A stretch of 64,000 nucleotides of DNA from Rhodobacteraceae bacterium QY30 (GTDB lineage: Bacteria; Pseudomonadota; Alphaproteobacteria; Rhodobacterales; Rhodobacteraceae): contig CP023454.1 in NCBI GenBank assembly GCA_002356635.1, positions 3,297,501 to 3,361,500 on the forward strand, given 5' to 3'. The notes under the pieces are model-generated. The model did no database searches. It saw nothing but the letters and a program-made list of their open reading frames with translations, and was not told the origin of the DNA. Each line of letters opens with the position of its first letter. Position 1 is the first letter of the stretch. The translations under genes were made by a program, and so were the position numbers. This document shows, in pieces, positions 31,792 to 40,506 of the stretch.

Positions 31792-33936
31792 TCATGCCTC
31801 TTCAGCGTCTTTCTTTTCAGGCGCGATTTCCTGGCCGGTTTCCTGATCGACCATCTTCATGCCCAGACGGACCTTGCCGCGGTCATCAAAGCCCAGAAGC
31901 TTGACCTTCACTTCCTGGCCTTCCTTCAGGATCTCGTTCGGGTGGTTCAGGCGCTTCGATGCGATCTGCGACACATGCACCAGACCGTCGCGCTTGCCGA
32001 AGAAGTTCACGAAGGCGCCGAAGTCGACCAGCTTGACCACCTTGCCGGTGTAGATCTGGCCTTCTTCCGGTTCGGCCACGATCGACCAGATCATCTCATG
32101 CGCCTTCTTGATCGAATCGGCATTGGCCGAAGCGATCTTGATGGTGCCGTCGTCGTTGATGTCGACCTTGGCGCCCGACACTTCGACGATTTCACGGATG
32201 ACCTTGCCGCCCGAACCGATCACTTCGCGGATCTTGTCGGTCGGGATCTGCATGGTTTCGATCCGCGGCGCGTGCGCCGAGAATTCCGACCGGCCTTCGG
32301 TCAACGCCTTGGACATTTCACCCAGGATGTGCATCCGGCCGTCCTTGGCCTGTGCCAACGCCTGTTCCATGATTTCGGGCGTGATGCCCGCAACCTTGAT
32401 GTCCATCTGCAGGCTGGTGATGCCGTTCGCGGTGCCGGCCACCTTGAAGTCCATGTCGCCCAGGTGGTCTTCGTCACCCAGAATGTCCGTGAGCACCGCC
32501 CAGCGGCCATCGTCTTCAAGGATCAGGCCCATCGCCACGCCGGCGACCGGCGCCTTCAGCGGCACGCCCGCGTCCATCATCGACAGCGACGAACCGCAGA
32601 CCGTTGCCATCGAGGACGAGCCGTTCGATTCAGTGATCTCGGACACGATGCGGATCGTGTAGGGGAAATCCGTCGGCGCCGGCAGGACGGCTTGCAGCGC
32701 ACGCCAGGCCAGTTTGCCGTGGCCGATTTCACGACGACCCGGAGGGCCGAAGCGCCCGACTTCACCCACCGAATAGGGCGGGAAGTTGTAGTGCAGCAGG
32801 AAGTTCGACCGGAAATTGCCGTGCAGCGCGTCGATGATCTGTTCATCGTCGCCGGTGCCCAGCGTGGTGATGACCAGGCCTTGCGTTTCACCACGGGTGA
32901 ACAGCGCCGAACCATGGGTGCGCGGCAGGATGCCGACTTCCGACACGATCGGGCGGACGGTGCGGGTGTCGCGACCGTCGATGCGGCGACCGTTCGCCAC
33001 CACGTCCCCGCGCAGGATCGCGCTTTCCAGCTTCTTCAACGCCGGGCCGAGGTTGGCATCGGCCAGCTCTTCTTCGCTCAGGCTCGCCTTGATCGCCTCT
33101 TTCGCGGCTTCGATGGCGTCGTGGCGTTCGGACTTGTTCAGGATGGCATAGGCCGCCCGCATCTTGTCTTCGCCCGCGGCCTTCACCTTGGCATAAAGGG
33201 CCGAATAGTCCGGGGCCTGGAATTCGAACGGCTCTTTCGCGGCTTCTTCGGCGAAGTCGATGATCAGGTCGATCACCGGCTGCATCGCCTCGTGGCCGAA
33301 TTTCACCGCGCCCAGCATTTCGGCTTCCGAAAGCTCATAAGCTTCGGATTCGACCATCATCACGGCATCCTTGGTGCCGGCGATGACCAGATCCAGGCGC
33401 TGTTCCGGGTTCGAACGCAGGTTGTCCATGTCCGCCACTTCGGGGTTCAGGACATATTCGCCGTTCGAGAAGCCGACGCGCGCGGCGCCGATCGGACCCA
33501 TGAAGGGCACGCCCGAAATCGTCAGCGCGGCCGAGGTGGCGATCATCGCGACGATGTCCGGGTCATTGACCAGGTCGTGCGACAGCACCGTGGCAATGAC
33601 CAGAACTTCGTTCTTGAAGCCATCGACGAACAGCGGGCGGATCGGACGGTCGATCAGGCGCGAGGTCAGGATTTCCTTTTCGGAAGGACGGCCTTCGCGC
33701 TTGAAGAAGCCGCCCGGGATCTTGCCGGCGGCATAGGTCTTTTCCTGATAATGGACGGTCAGGGGGAAGAAGTCCTGGCCCGGCTTCGGCGCGCGGGCGT
33801 AGGTCACGTTGGCCATGACCGAGGTTTCACCCAAGGTGGCGATGACAGAGCCATCCGCCTGCCGGGCGACCTTCCCCGTTTCCAGCGTGAGCGTTTCCTG
33901 GCCCCACTGGATGGATTTCTTGGTGACGTTGAACAT
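31792..33936 (-). CDS. pnp: Polynucleotide phosphorylase
   Basis: 3'–5' phosphorolytic exoribonuclease and degradosome component. 714 residues with two RNase PH domains (first near 1–140; second with [11 protein letters not shown] … [10 protein letters not shown] … [20 protein letters not shown], about 320–540). A C-terminal KH domain ([15 protein letters not shown]) and S1 domain ([29 protein letters not shown]) follow. The start ATG at 33934–33936 has AGGAAAAA before it; a longer frame into the leader was rejected. It follows rpsO, as in many bacteria, with a structured 220-base leader between. Confidence 0.97.
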   Translation of the reverse strand: MFNVTKKSIQWGQETLTLETGKVARQADGSVIATLGETSVMANVTYARAPKPGQDFFPLTVHYQEKTYAAGKIPGGFFKREGRPSEKEILTSRLIDRPIRPLFVDGFKNEVLVIATVLSHDLVNDPDIVAMIATSAALTISGVPFMGPIGAARVGFSNGEYVLNPEVADMDNLRSNPEQRLDLVIAGTKDAVMMVESEAYELSEAEMLGAVKFGHEAMQPVIDLIIDFAEEAAKEPFEFQAPDYSALYAKVKAAGEDKMRAAYAILNKSERHDAIEAAKEAIKASLSEEELADANLGPALKKLESAILRGDVVANGRRIDGRDTRTVRPIVSEVGILPRTHGSALFTRGETQGLVITTLGTGDDEQIIDALHGNFRSNFLLHYNFPPYSVGEVGRFGPPGRREIGHGKLAWRALQAVLPAPTDFPYTIRIVSEITESNGSSSMATVCGSSLSMMDAGVPLKAPVAGVAMGLILEDDGRWAVLTDILGDEDHLGDMDFKVAGTANGITSLQMDIKVAGITPEIMEQALAQAKDGRMHILGEMSKALTEGRSEFSAHAPRIETMQIPTDKIREVIGSGGKVIREIVEVSGAKVDINDDGTIKIASANADSIKKAHEMIWSIVAEPEEGQIYTGKVVKLVDFGAFVNFFGKRDGLVHVSQIASKRLNHPNEILKEGQEVKVKLLGFDDRGKVRLGMKMVDQETGQEIAPEKKDAEEA

Positions 33937-34110
33937 GCTTTTTCCTATCTCGCGCAGGGACCCTCCCCGCGCATGCTGCCTTTCGGCGTTTCGTACGGGC
34001 CCCATGCCCGTGGCCCCTTGCTTGTCTTGCCGCCCGTCCTCCGAGGCCCGGGAGGGAGGCACCTGGCCCCGAAAGGCCCGTTTCCGAAATCAGCCCCCGA
34101 ATCCCGGGGG
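33937..34110 (-). promoter_or_regulatory. Structured 5' leader of pnp
   Basis: Three hairpins can be drawn in the rpsO–pnp gap: 33995–34000 with 34006–34011, 34038–34042 with 34051–34055, and 34094–34099 with 34105–34110. In E. coli the pnp leader is cut by RNase III and PNPase autoregulates through it; a similar role here is only suggested by position. Confidence 0.35.
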
Positions 34111-34120
34111 ATGGAAGTGA

Positions 34121-34150
34121 AACGCCCCGGCGGCTGGGCCGTCGGGGCGA
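34121..34150 (-). terminator. Terminator after rpsO
   Basis: On the minus strand CGCCCCG (34143–34149) pairs with CGGGGCG (34123–34129), continued inward by an imperfect CGGC/GCCG stem, followed by TTTCA. It starts ten bases past the rpsO stop. It may act as a partial terminator ahead of pnp. Confidence 0.65.
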
Positions 34151-34158
34151 ATCTTACA

Positions 34159-34428
34159 TCAGCGGCGCAGGCCCAGACGCTCGATCAGCGATGCGTAGCG
34201 TGCCTGGTCTTTCGCCTTGAGGTAGTCCAGCAGCTTGCGGCGCTGAGCGACCATCATCAACAGGCCCCGACGCGAATGATTGTCTTTCGAGTGGGACTTG
34301 AAGTGTTCGGTCAGCGTGGCAATGCGCGACGACAGGATCGCAACCTGGACTTCCGGCGAACCGGTATCGCCCGGCTTGGTGCCGAATTCCTTGATGACGC
34401 GAGCTTTTTCCTCGACGGTGATCGACAT
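34159..34428 (-). CDS. rpsO: 30S ribosomal protein S15
   Basis: An 89-residue primary 16S rRNA-binding protein of the central domain. The whole sequence is typical ([40 protein letters not shown] … [13 protein letters not shown]). AAGGAGATCCCG precedes the ATG. It lies 170 bases downstream of rluA and ahead of pnp. Confidence 0.98.
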   Translation of the reverse strand: MSITVEEKARVIKEFGTKPGDTGSPEVQVAILSSRIATLTEHFKSHSKDNHSRRGLLMMVAQRRKLLDYLKAKDQARYASLIERLGLRR

Positions 34429-34599
34429 CGGGATCTCCTTTCAGAAGACAAAGGGTTATGGCGCAGGCCGGGATGTCGTCCAGCAAGGCCCGTGGAGAGA
34501 TCCGCCCGAAGGCTTGCGGCCAAATGGAACGGATGCGCGCCTATACGGGAAAAACGCCCAAAAGGAAAGCGGCAATGCGGTCGGGCCGATCAGGGCGGC

Positions 34600-35253
34600 T
34601 CAGAACGGGCAAGGCGCGGTGAAGGTCATGCCCTTTCCGTGCTCGGGGTGGCGGAAGCGCAATGATTCCGCGTGCAGCATCAGGCGCGGAAAGTCCCGCG
34701 CTGGACCGGTGGCATAGAGCGGGTCGCCAAGGATCGGATGGCCAAGAGCCTGCATGTGGACCCGCAACTGATGGCTGCGGCCGGTGACCGGCATCAGCCG
34801 CACCCGCGTTGTCCCGTCCGGGTCGTGACGCAGCACCCGCCAGTCCGTCACCGAAGGCTTGCCGGTTTCGTGGTTCACATGTTGGCGCGGGCGGTTTGGC
34901 CAATCGACGATCAGCGGCAGATCGACGCGGCCTTCGCGTGGCTCCAGATGGCCCCAAAGTCGCGCCAGATAAACCTTTTTGGTGCGCCGGTTCTCGAATT
35001 CCTGCCCCAGATGGCGCTGGGCGTGGCGTGTCAGGGCAAAGACCATGATGCCCGAGGTATCCAGATCCAGCCTGTGCACCAGAAGCGCCTCGGGGTGGAT
35101 CTTCAGGACGCGCGCCATCATGCAGTCGGCCAGATGTTCGCCCTTGCCCGGTACCGACAGAAGGCCCGCCGGCTTGTCAACGACCAGCACCTCGTGATCG
35201 GCGTGGATCACACGGACGGGTTCATCGGGGGGGGCATAGGTGAAATCGCTCAT
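34600..35253 (-). CDS. rluA: RluA pseudouridine synthase (23S U746 / tRNA U32)
   Basis: A 217-residue synthase. It resembles E. coli RluA closely over its whole length: PAGLLSVPGKGEH, HRLDLDTSG with catalytic D63, VYLARLWGHLEPREGRVDLPL, VDWPNRPRQHVNHETGKP, TGRSHQLRVHM and the GMTFTAPCPF end. RluA is the dual-specificity member that modifies 23S rRNA and several tRNAs. The start is at ATG 35251–35253, matching the E. coli N-terminus. It follows the homocysteine-methyltransferase-like gene by 40 bases. Confidence 0.92.
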   Translation of the reverse strand: MSDFTYAPPDEPVRVIHADHEVLVVDKPAGLLSVPGKGEHLADCMMARVLKIHPEALLVHRLDLDTSGIMVFALTRHAQRHLGQEFENRRTKKVYLARLWGHLEPREGRVDLPLIVDWPNRPRQHVNHETGKPSVTDWRVLRHDPDGTTRVRLMPVTGRSHQLRVHMQALGHPILGDPLYATGPARDFPRLMLHAESLRFRHPEHGKGMTFTAPCPF

Positions 35254-35293
35254 GGCCGCTGCGCATAGCATGGCGCGCCATCCGCGGCGAGAG

Positions 35294-36190
35294 TCAGGAA
35301 AGCCTGTAGCCTTCATCTCGCAGGCGCTGTGCCACGGCGGCGATATGCGCGGGCGTGGTTTCGCAGCAGCCACCGATGATGGTGGCCCCCATCCCCGCCC
35401 AGATGGCGGCGAAATCGGCATAAAGCGCGGGGGTCATCTCGGGCCGTGCCGCCAGCGCGTCGACGGTCGGGTCGTCCTTCAGGAAGTCCCGGGTGATCTG
35501 CCGGAAACCGTTGGCATAGGCGCCGAAGGGCAAGCCGAAGCCGGCAAACACCCGCAAGGCCGCCGCCATCGCCTCGGGGGCCGAGCAATTGGCCAGCACC
35601 GCCTGCACGCCATTGGCGGCAAGGATCGGTTCCAGGTCCGCCGCCGCCTCGCCCGAACGCAGGCGGCTGCCGTCCAGATCATCGACCGTCACGGACAGCC
35701 AGACCGGGCGGTAGGCCACCCTTGCCCCCTCCAGAACCGCGCGGGCATGGTCCAGAGAGGCCACTGTTTCCGCGATCAGCAGGTCGACCCCCGGCGCCAG
35801 CAGCCGCGCGACCTCGGCGTAGCGGGCAACGGCTTCGGCATGGTGCGGAAAGACCTCGGGCCGGTAAGAGGCGACAAGAGGCCCCAGCGATCCGGCAATC
35901 CGACCCGATCCATGTGCGTCGCGGGCGGCCTGCGCCTCGGACAGCGCCTGGCGGTGCAGATCGCGAAAGCGGTGGTCCAGGCCGAATTTTTGCAGCCGGT
36001 CATGGTGGATGGCATAGGTGTTGGCGGTGGCGACCGTTGCACCGGCGCGGAAGTAGTCCTCATGGATCTGACGCACCAAGCCCGGATGATCCATCATCAC
36101 GCGGGTTGCCCAAAGCGGCGTGGGCGCATCTCCCGAACGATGGATCAGTTCCTGCCCCATGCCGCCATCAAGCAGCGTGATCTCCGCCAT
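35294..36190 (-). CDS. Homocysteine S-methyltransferase family protein
   Basis: A 298-residue zinc enzyme barrel that moves a methyl group from a donor such as S-methylmethionine or betaine to homocysteine. Zinc ligands are visible in LANCSAPEAM and GGCCETTPAHI; the N-terminus LLDGGMGQELI is the substrate-binding loop of the family. The methyl donor cannot be decided. It starts 24 bases after the double-GFA gene, so the two are likely cotranscribed. Confidence 0.9.
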   Translation of the reverse strand: MAEITLLDGGMGQELIHRSGDAPTPLWATRVMMDHPGLVRQIHEDYFRAGATVATANTYAIHHDRLQKFGLDHRFRDLHRQALSEAQAARDAHGSGRIAGSLGPLVASYRPEVFPHHAEAVARYAEVARLLAPGVDLLIAETVASLDHARAVLEGARVAYRPVWLSVTVDDLDGSRLRSGEAAADLEPILAANGVQAVLANCSAPEAMAAALRVFAGFGLPFGAYANGFRQITRDFLKDDPTVDALAARPEMTPALYADFAAIWAGMGATIIGGCCETTPAHIAAVAQRLRDEGYRLS

Positions 36191-36214
36191 CGGAATCCTC
36201 CTGCAAGGCTGCCC

Positions 36215-36991
36215 TCAGGGCAGGTCGGGGTAGCACGGCAGCCCGTCATCGGGCTGATCGTAATCCGCCGATTGCGACATGTGCACGTGCCGCGCCAGCC
36301 GTCCGCCTGTCGGCCCAGTCACCGCCCCCGCCTCGATCGAGAAGATGCCCTCGGCGCGATGCCAGAGGCTTGAGCCGCAGTTCCGGCAGAAGCCGTGCGT
36401 TATCCCCGTCAGCCCGTCCCATGTCGCAAGGCCTGACCGGTCCTGCCAGTCGACGGTCGCTTCGTCCGCCTCGAAGGAGGCCGAGTACAGGCCCGAAAGC
36501 TTCCGGCATTCGCGGCAGTGGCAGGCCGTGATCTCGCCCGCCGGGCCGGGCAGGGTGAAGCGGACCTTGCCGCAAAGACAGGCACAGTCCAGCCGTTCCG
36601 GTGCAGCCGGCCCGGCGTGGGGCGGCCCCTCGACGCTGTAGTAATCCGGGGCATCCTCGGGAAAGAGAACCTGGGTGGTCGGCAGGCCGACCGGATCGTC
36701 GAAGGCCCCCGGAGCCATATGCATTGTGCCTTCGCCGAACGGATGCCAGAGCAGGCTTGCACCGCAACGGTTGCAGAAACCGCGTTCGGCGATCTCGGAT
36801 GACCGGAACCAGCGCAGCGTCTCGGCGCGTTCCGCCTGGAACCGCTCCTCGGGAACGGACGTCGCCGCCCAGAAATGCCCGGAGGTGCGCCGGCACTGTC
36901 CGCAATGACATTCCGCGATCGCGCGCAGCGGACCCGTCGCGGCAAAGGCCACGCCGCCGCACGCACAGCTTCCGTGATAGGTCTGGGTCAT
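36215..36991 (-). CDS. Tandem GFA-domain protein
   Basis: A 258-residue protein of two complete GFA (glutathione-dependent formaldehyde-activating enzyme-like) domains. Domain 1 (about 5–110) has CACGG, ECHCGQCRR and FCNRCG; domain 2 (about 125–235) has CLCG, ACHCRECRK and FCRNCG. Each cysteine set can bind two zinc ions. Most GFA proteins carry one domain of about 130 residues, so this is a fused duplication. The two halves are far from identical. Original family claims of formaldehyde–glutathione chemistry are disputed, so no reaction is assigned. AAGGAGG sits seven bases before the ATG. Confidence 0.88.
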   Translation of the reverse strand: MTQTYHGSCACGGVAFAATGPLRAIAECHCGQCRRTSGHFWAATSVPEERFQAERAETLRWFRSSEIAERGFCNRCGASLLWHPFGEGTMHMAPGAFDDPVGLPTTQVLFPEDAPDYYSVEGPPHAGPAAPERLDCACLCGKVRFTLPGPAGEITACHCRECRKLSGLYSASFEADEATVDWQDRSGLATWDGLTGITHGFCRNCGSSLWHRAEGIFSIEAGAVTGPTGGRLARHVHMSQSADYDQPDDGLPCYPDLP

Positions 36992-37049
36992 GACGTCCTC
37001 CTTCAGGGAAGCGTGGCACGTCAGGAACGCACGGGGGCCCACGAAACCG

Positions 37050-37502
37050 TCAAAGGTGACCGAAAACCGACGCCAGGATGGCCTCCAGGTTGTGGGCGTC
37101 GTCTTGGGTGAAGGCATCGGGGCGATCGCTGTCGATATCGAGAACACCGATCAGCCGCCGACCGGTGCCGAACACGGGCAGGACCAGTTCCGACCGGGTC
37201 GAGGAGGCGCAGGCGATATGGCCCGGAAAGGCATCGACATCCGGGACCAACTGGATCAGCCCACTGCGCGCTGCCGCGCCGCACACTCCGCGCGAGAAGG
37301 GGATGACCAGGCAGCCGTGACCGCCCTGATAAGGACCGATCTTCAGCACCTGAGGCGCCGTGACCCGGTAGAACCCGGTCCAGTCGAACCGGTCATCGCT
37401 GTGATGGATTTCGCAGCACACCGTCGCCATCAGCGCGACCTCATCGGTTTCGCCTTCGGTGAGGGACGCAATCCGGCGGGCAAGGCTTGGGTAGTCGGGC
37501 AA
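37050..37502 (-). CDS. msrC: Free methionine-(R)-sulfoxide reductase (fRMsr, GAF domain)
   Basis: A 150-residue GAF-fold enzyme that reduces free Met-R-sulfoxide with thioredoxin. All three cysteines of the E. coli enzyme are present (C64 in GHGC, C74 in RGVCG, C98 in GHIACAS), along with the SRGVCGAAA and GHIACASSTRSELV signatures. The start is a TTG (37500–37502) because AGAGGA lies six bases upstream and the family N-terminus begins there; no ATG fits. A GC-rich repeat hairpin lies just upstream of the ribosome site. Confidence 0.88.
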   Translation of the reverse strand: MPDYPSLARRIASLTEGETDEVALMATVCCEIHHSDDRFDWTGFYRVTAPQVLKIGPYQGGHGCLVIPFSRGVCGAAARSGLIQLVPDVDAFPGHIACASSTRSELVLPVFGTGRRLIGVLDIDSDRPDAFTQDDAHNLEAILASVFGHL

Positions 37503-37517
37503 GGTGAATCCTCTGGC

Positions 37518-37566
37518 GGCCGGGGGCGCTGCCCCCGGACCCCCGGGATATTTCCACCAAGACGAA
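37518..37566. repeat. GC-rich palindromic repeat of a Rhodobacteraceae-type dispersed family
   Basis: A 7-bp perfect hairpin (37521–37527 with 37531–37537, loop GCT) is followed by GACCCCCGGGATATTTCC and an A-rich end. I recall near-identical units (CCCCGGACCCCCGGGATATTT) scattered between genes in this bacterial family; that memory was not checked. Only one copy was seen in the window. Confidence 0.55.
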
Positions 37567-37646
37567 ATGGAAAGACAGATCGTAGCACACGCTTTGGTAA
37601 GAATTGGTCCGTAGCCTTGGGACACGGGGACCAGGGTGCGAGGACC

Positions 37647-38003
37647 ATGAATCTTTCCAGCCGTCAGATCGGGGATGCATTGATCATTCGCGTGGGGGAG
37701 GCGCGCATCGATTCGCTGATCGCCATCCAGTTCAAGGACGCCATGCGGGCGGCGGTGCCGGATGCCGTTGGACCGGGACCGGAGGCGCTCCCGGTTATCC
37801 TGGATCTGGCGGGAGTGAATTTCGTGGACAGTTCGGGTCTGGGTGCGATTGTCGCCGTCATGAAGTTCCTGGCGCCGGCGCGGCGGCTGGAGCTGGCGGC
37901 CTTGCAGCCGAATGTCGAACGCGTCTTCCGCCTGACACGGATGGATGGCGTGTTCACCATCCATGACCAGGCACCGACGGACGGCACACAAGATGCCGCG
38001 TGA
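37647..38003 (+). CDS. STAS-domain anti-sigma factor antagonist
   Basis: A 118-residue STAS protein like SpoIIAA/RsbV. The phosphorylatable serine lies in VNFVDSSGLGAIVAVMKFL (about residues 60–78). In the partner-switching mechanism the unphosphorylated STAS protein binds an anti-sigma kinase and frees a sigma factor or other target. It overlaps the next gene, a HATPase of the RsbW class, by 11 bases. No sigma gene or PP2C phosphatase is nearby. Confidence 0.9.
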   Translation: MNLSSRQIGDALIIRVGEARIDSLIAIQFKDAMRAAVPDAVGPGPEALPVILDLAGVNFVDSSGLGAIVAVMKFLAPARRLELAALQPNVERVFRLTRMDGVFTIHDQAPTDGTQDAA

Positions 38004-38484
38004 AACCGAAGCAGCCACCGTAACCGAACAGCAGGTTGATCGGGATCATGACGGACCGTTCGCCGTTACGCTCCGGTCGACATCCGAAGCGGTGCGGCGG
38101 ACGTTGGCCCTGATCACCGAGCATTTTGCAGGCAGCGTCCCCGATGCCGAATTGGGAATGCTGGAGATGGTTCTGGCGGAGACGCTGAACAATGTCGTGG
38201 AACATGCCATGTCCGGAAATGCGCGGGGGCAGGTGAAACTGCGGATCCTGTGCCGAAACGGCGGGCTGGACTGCACGATCCTGGATAACGGGCTGCCGAT
38301 GCCAGATGGCGAGCCGCCCCGGACGACGCTGCCGGAGATCGGCAGGATGATCGATGATCTGCCCGAAGGCGGGTTCGGCTGGTCGCTGATTCGGATGCAC
38401 GTCCGGGATCTGGAATACCGCCGCCAGGATGGCATCAATGTCCTGCGCTTCCTGCTTCCGCTGACAGAGATGGCCGACACGTAG
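37993..38484 (+). CDS. Anti-sigma regulatory factor, HATPase (RsbW-like kinase)
   Basis: A 163-residue GHKL ATPase resembling RsbW/SpoIIAB. The N-box is visible as VLAETLNNVVEHAM and the G-boxes as CTILDNGLPMPDG and PEGGFGWSLIRM. It would phosphorylate the adjacent STAS protein and bind its regulated partner. The start ATG at 37993 lies inside the STAS gene. The target (sigma factor or otherwise) is unknown. Confidence 0.87.
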   Translation: MPRETEAATVTEQQVDRDHDGPFAVTLRSTSEAVRRTLALITEHFAGSVPDAELGMLEMVLAETLNNVVEHAMSGNARGQVKLRILCRNGGLDCTILDNGLPMPDGEPPRTTLPEIGRMIDDLPEGGFGWSLIRMHVRDLEYRRQDGINVLRFLLPLTEMADT

Positions 38485-38659
38485 GAATATCCGCCCGGTC
38501 GGTGGATTTCAGCCACCCGGTGTCCACAGAACGGGGACGATCCGGCGCAGGCCTGCAAACCGTCGAGCGATTTTCGTCATCGCCTTCTTTCCGCCACGCA
38601 TGGACCGCAAGACCGCCCCAATGGATGTGAAAATGGCGCCTGTAGCTGCACAAGGCTTC

Positions 38660-38706
38660 CCTCGGCACCGCATGCAACAGCCCCCACACGACGTGCGGTG
38701 CCGAGG
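38660..38706. repeat. 13-bp perfect inverted repeat (long hairpin)
   Basis: CCTCGGCACCGCA (38660–38672) and its exact reverse complement (38694–38706) flank a 21-base loop in the gap between the convergent HATPase and hspQ genes. No T-run follows on either strand, so it is not a standard intrinsic terminator, though it could protect 3' ends or help termination of hspQ or the STAS operon. Confidence 0.6.
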
Positions 38707-38724
38707 TTCATCAACGGGTCGCAG

Positions 38725-39051
38725 TCAGTTCAGGTTGAGGTGGAGCGGATAGCAGCCGTTGGCAAAATCGCCGAACAGGTCATGCAGGTCCGGATGATCC
38801 ACCGGCTTTCCGGAAGGATCCGGGATCAGGTTCTGTTCGGAGACATAGGCGACGTAGTAGTCGTCCTCGGTCTCGGCCAGAAGGTGGTAGAAGGGCTGGT
38901 TCCGTGCCGGACGGCTCTCCTCGGGGATCGAGCGGTACCACTCCTCGGTGTTGGAAAAGCGCGCGTCGACATCGAAGACCACACCCCGGAAAGAGTGCTC
39001 ACGATGACGGACCACCTGACCCAGATGATATTTTGCGCACGCCTTGAACAT
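38725..39051 (-). CDS. hspQ: Heat shock protein HspQ
   Basis: A 108-residue protein matching HspQ: AKYHLGQVVRHREHSFRGVVFDVDARF, then WYRSIPEESRPARNQPFYHLLAETEDDYYVAYVSEQNL. In E. coli and Salmonella HspQ binds hemimethylated oriC DNA and is a specificity-enhancing factor for Lon. No lon or oriC features are nearby. Confidence 0.92.
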   Translation of the reverse strand: MFKACAKYHLGQVVRHREHSFRGVVFDVDARFSNTEEWYRSIPEESRPARNQPFYHLLAETEDDYYVAYVSEQNLIPDPSGKPVDHPDLHDLFGDFANGCYPLHLNLN

Positions 39052-39242
39052 TTTACCTACACCCCGTGAAGTCGATGTAACGCCGCAAGGCGCTGAAAGT
39101 CCACAAGACTCGGGGAATCGCTCGGAAACAGTCTGTGGTGGCCGTTCCGACAGTGGGTCGCCGGCCGCTCAGGTTTGTGATTTCACCGCCGCGTGAATGC
39201 GGGTAAACTGCGCGCAACAAAAAGAACGAAACGAGAGGCAGC

Positions 39243-39824
39243 ATGAGCAGACTGATCCGCCTGGCGGGGCTGTTGCTATTGGCGTCCTGCGGTGGCGGAA
39301 ACCACTCCGCGCCGCGCAACCTGGACGACGCCTGTTCGATCCTGGACCAACGACCCGCCTACTATTCGGCGATGAAGCGCACCGAACGTCGCTGGGGCGT
39401 GCCCGTCCATGTCCAGATGGCGACACTGTACCAGGAATCGAAATTCGTCGGCAACGCCCGCACCCCCTTCCGCTATGCCCTGGGGATCATCCCGATGGGC
39501 CGCCAAAGTTCGGCCTATGGCTACAGCCAGGCGCTGGACGACACCTGGGACGACTACCGCAAGGACGCGGGACGCTTCGGGGCGCGGCGCGACCGGATCG
39601 ACGACGCGACCGACTTCATCGGCTGGTACATGGACCGGTCGGAGAAGAAGCTGGGCCTGCCGAAGTACGACGCGACGAGCCACTATCTGGCCTATCACGA
39701 AGGCCACGGCGGCTTTGCGCGCGGCAGCTACAACGAAAAGGCCTGGCTGATGCGCGTCGCGGCCGAGGTCGGATCGCGGTCGGAACTGTATCGCCAGCAA
39801 CTGATGATGTGCGGACGGGGCTGA
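39243..39824 (+). CDS. Transglycosylase SLT-domain lipoprotein
   Basis: A 193-residue lipoprotein (lipobox LASC, acylated Cys16). The lysozyme-like SLT fold has a probable catalytic Glu65 in MATLYQESKFVG and a GYSQALDDTWDDY segment corresponding to the family GLMQ region. It would cleave peptidoglycan glycan strands from the outer or inner membrane. Preceded by GAGAGGCAGC before the ATG. Convergent with lolA, nine bases apart. Confidence 0.85.
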   Translation: MSRLIRLAGLLLLASCGGGNHSAPRNLDDACSILDQRPAYYSAMKRTERRWGVPVHVQMATLYQESKFVGNARTPFRYALGIIPMGRQSSAYGYSQALDDTWDDYRKDAGRFGARRDRIDDATDFIGWYMDRSEKKLGLPKYDATSHYLAYHEGHGGFARGSYNEKAWLMRVAAEVGSRSELYRQQLMMCGRG

Positions 39825-39833
39825 CCCCGTCCG

Positions 39834-40439
39834 TCATTTCTCGTTGCGATTGCTGTTCGCGATCGAGATCGAGAACAGCGTCGCATCGTAGCGCTTGCCC
39901 ATCACCAGGTCCGACAGCACGACGCGGGTTTTCGCCCCGGCGCCATCGGTGACGATCCACTGCTTCAGCGCCACGGGGCTGGGGGTGAAGAACAGCTTGA
40001 TCGTGCCGTATTCGGGATGTTCCGGATCCTGCGCGGTGACGGTCGTCATGCCATCCTGTTCGCCGTGGTCGACGACCATCCGGGCGCGGCCCAGGTCGAT
40101 CTTGTCCGCCAGGATCAGGTTAAGCGGCGTCTTGCGCAGCGGATATTGGTCGGGCGGCTGGTTCGATTTCGGATCAAACACCGCGACCGAGGCGCCCGAG
40201 GCCAGCACCAGCGTCTTGTCGGGCTTCGCATATTCCAGCCGCATCCGGTTCGGCCGCTGGATCACCACGCGGCCCGAGGATTTGCTGCCATCGGCATTGG
40301 TCTGCACGAAGGGGCTTTCGGCCGTCTTGATCGAGTTCAGATAGGCCGACAGATCCCCCAGCGACACCGGCGCGGCGACGACCGGCGCGGCAAGGCTGAC
40401 GATCAGGGCGGTGAGGGCGGAGCGGAGCATGGTGTTCAT
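39834..40439 (-). CDS. lolA: Outer-membrane lipoprotein carrier protein LolA
   Basis: A 201-residue periplasmic chaperone that takes lipoproteins from LolCDE to the outer membrane. A signal peptide (about 1–22, ending PVVA) is followed by the LolA fold: GRVVIQRPNRMRLEYAKP, GASVAVFDPKSNQ and ITLFFTPSP-type strands. There is no convincing ribosome site before the ATG at 40437–40439. From remembered synteny lolA often follows ftsK directly in this family; here an AT-rich foreign segment of about 0.8 kb lies between them. Confidence 0.9.
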   Translation of the reverse strand: MNTMLRSALTALIVSLAAPVVAAPVSLGDLSAYLNSIKTAESPFVQTNADGSKSSGRVVIQRPNRMRLEYAKPDKTLVLASGASVAVFDPKSNQPPDQYPLRKTPLNLILADKIDLGRARMVVDHGEQDGMTTVTAQDPEHPEYGTIKLFFTPSPVALKQWIVTDGAGAKTRVVLSDLVMGKRYDATLFSISIANSNRNEK

Positions 40440-40506
40440 GAAGGGGAATGTAGCGTGCGGGGGCGGGGACCGCAATTCGCAATCCGCGCGGCCACGATGT
40501 ACTTAT

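Noticed and set aside
31774-34665. 963-residue open frame on the plus strand opposite pnp and rpsO
   Set aside because: Antisense of two conserved genes, with the same His/Arg/Asp-rich shadow composition and no ribosome site.
36191-36214. SAM or SAH riboswitch ahead of the homocysteine methyltransferase-like gene
   Set aside because: Only 24 bases separate it from the upstream gene, too short for a riboswitch.
38485-38724. Small ORFs and a possible structural RNA between the anti-sigma gene and hspQ
   Set aside because: No coding signal; apart from the 13-bp inverted repeat, no conserved RNA features could be recognised.
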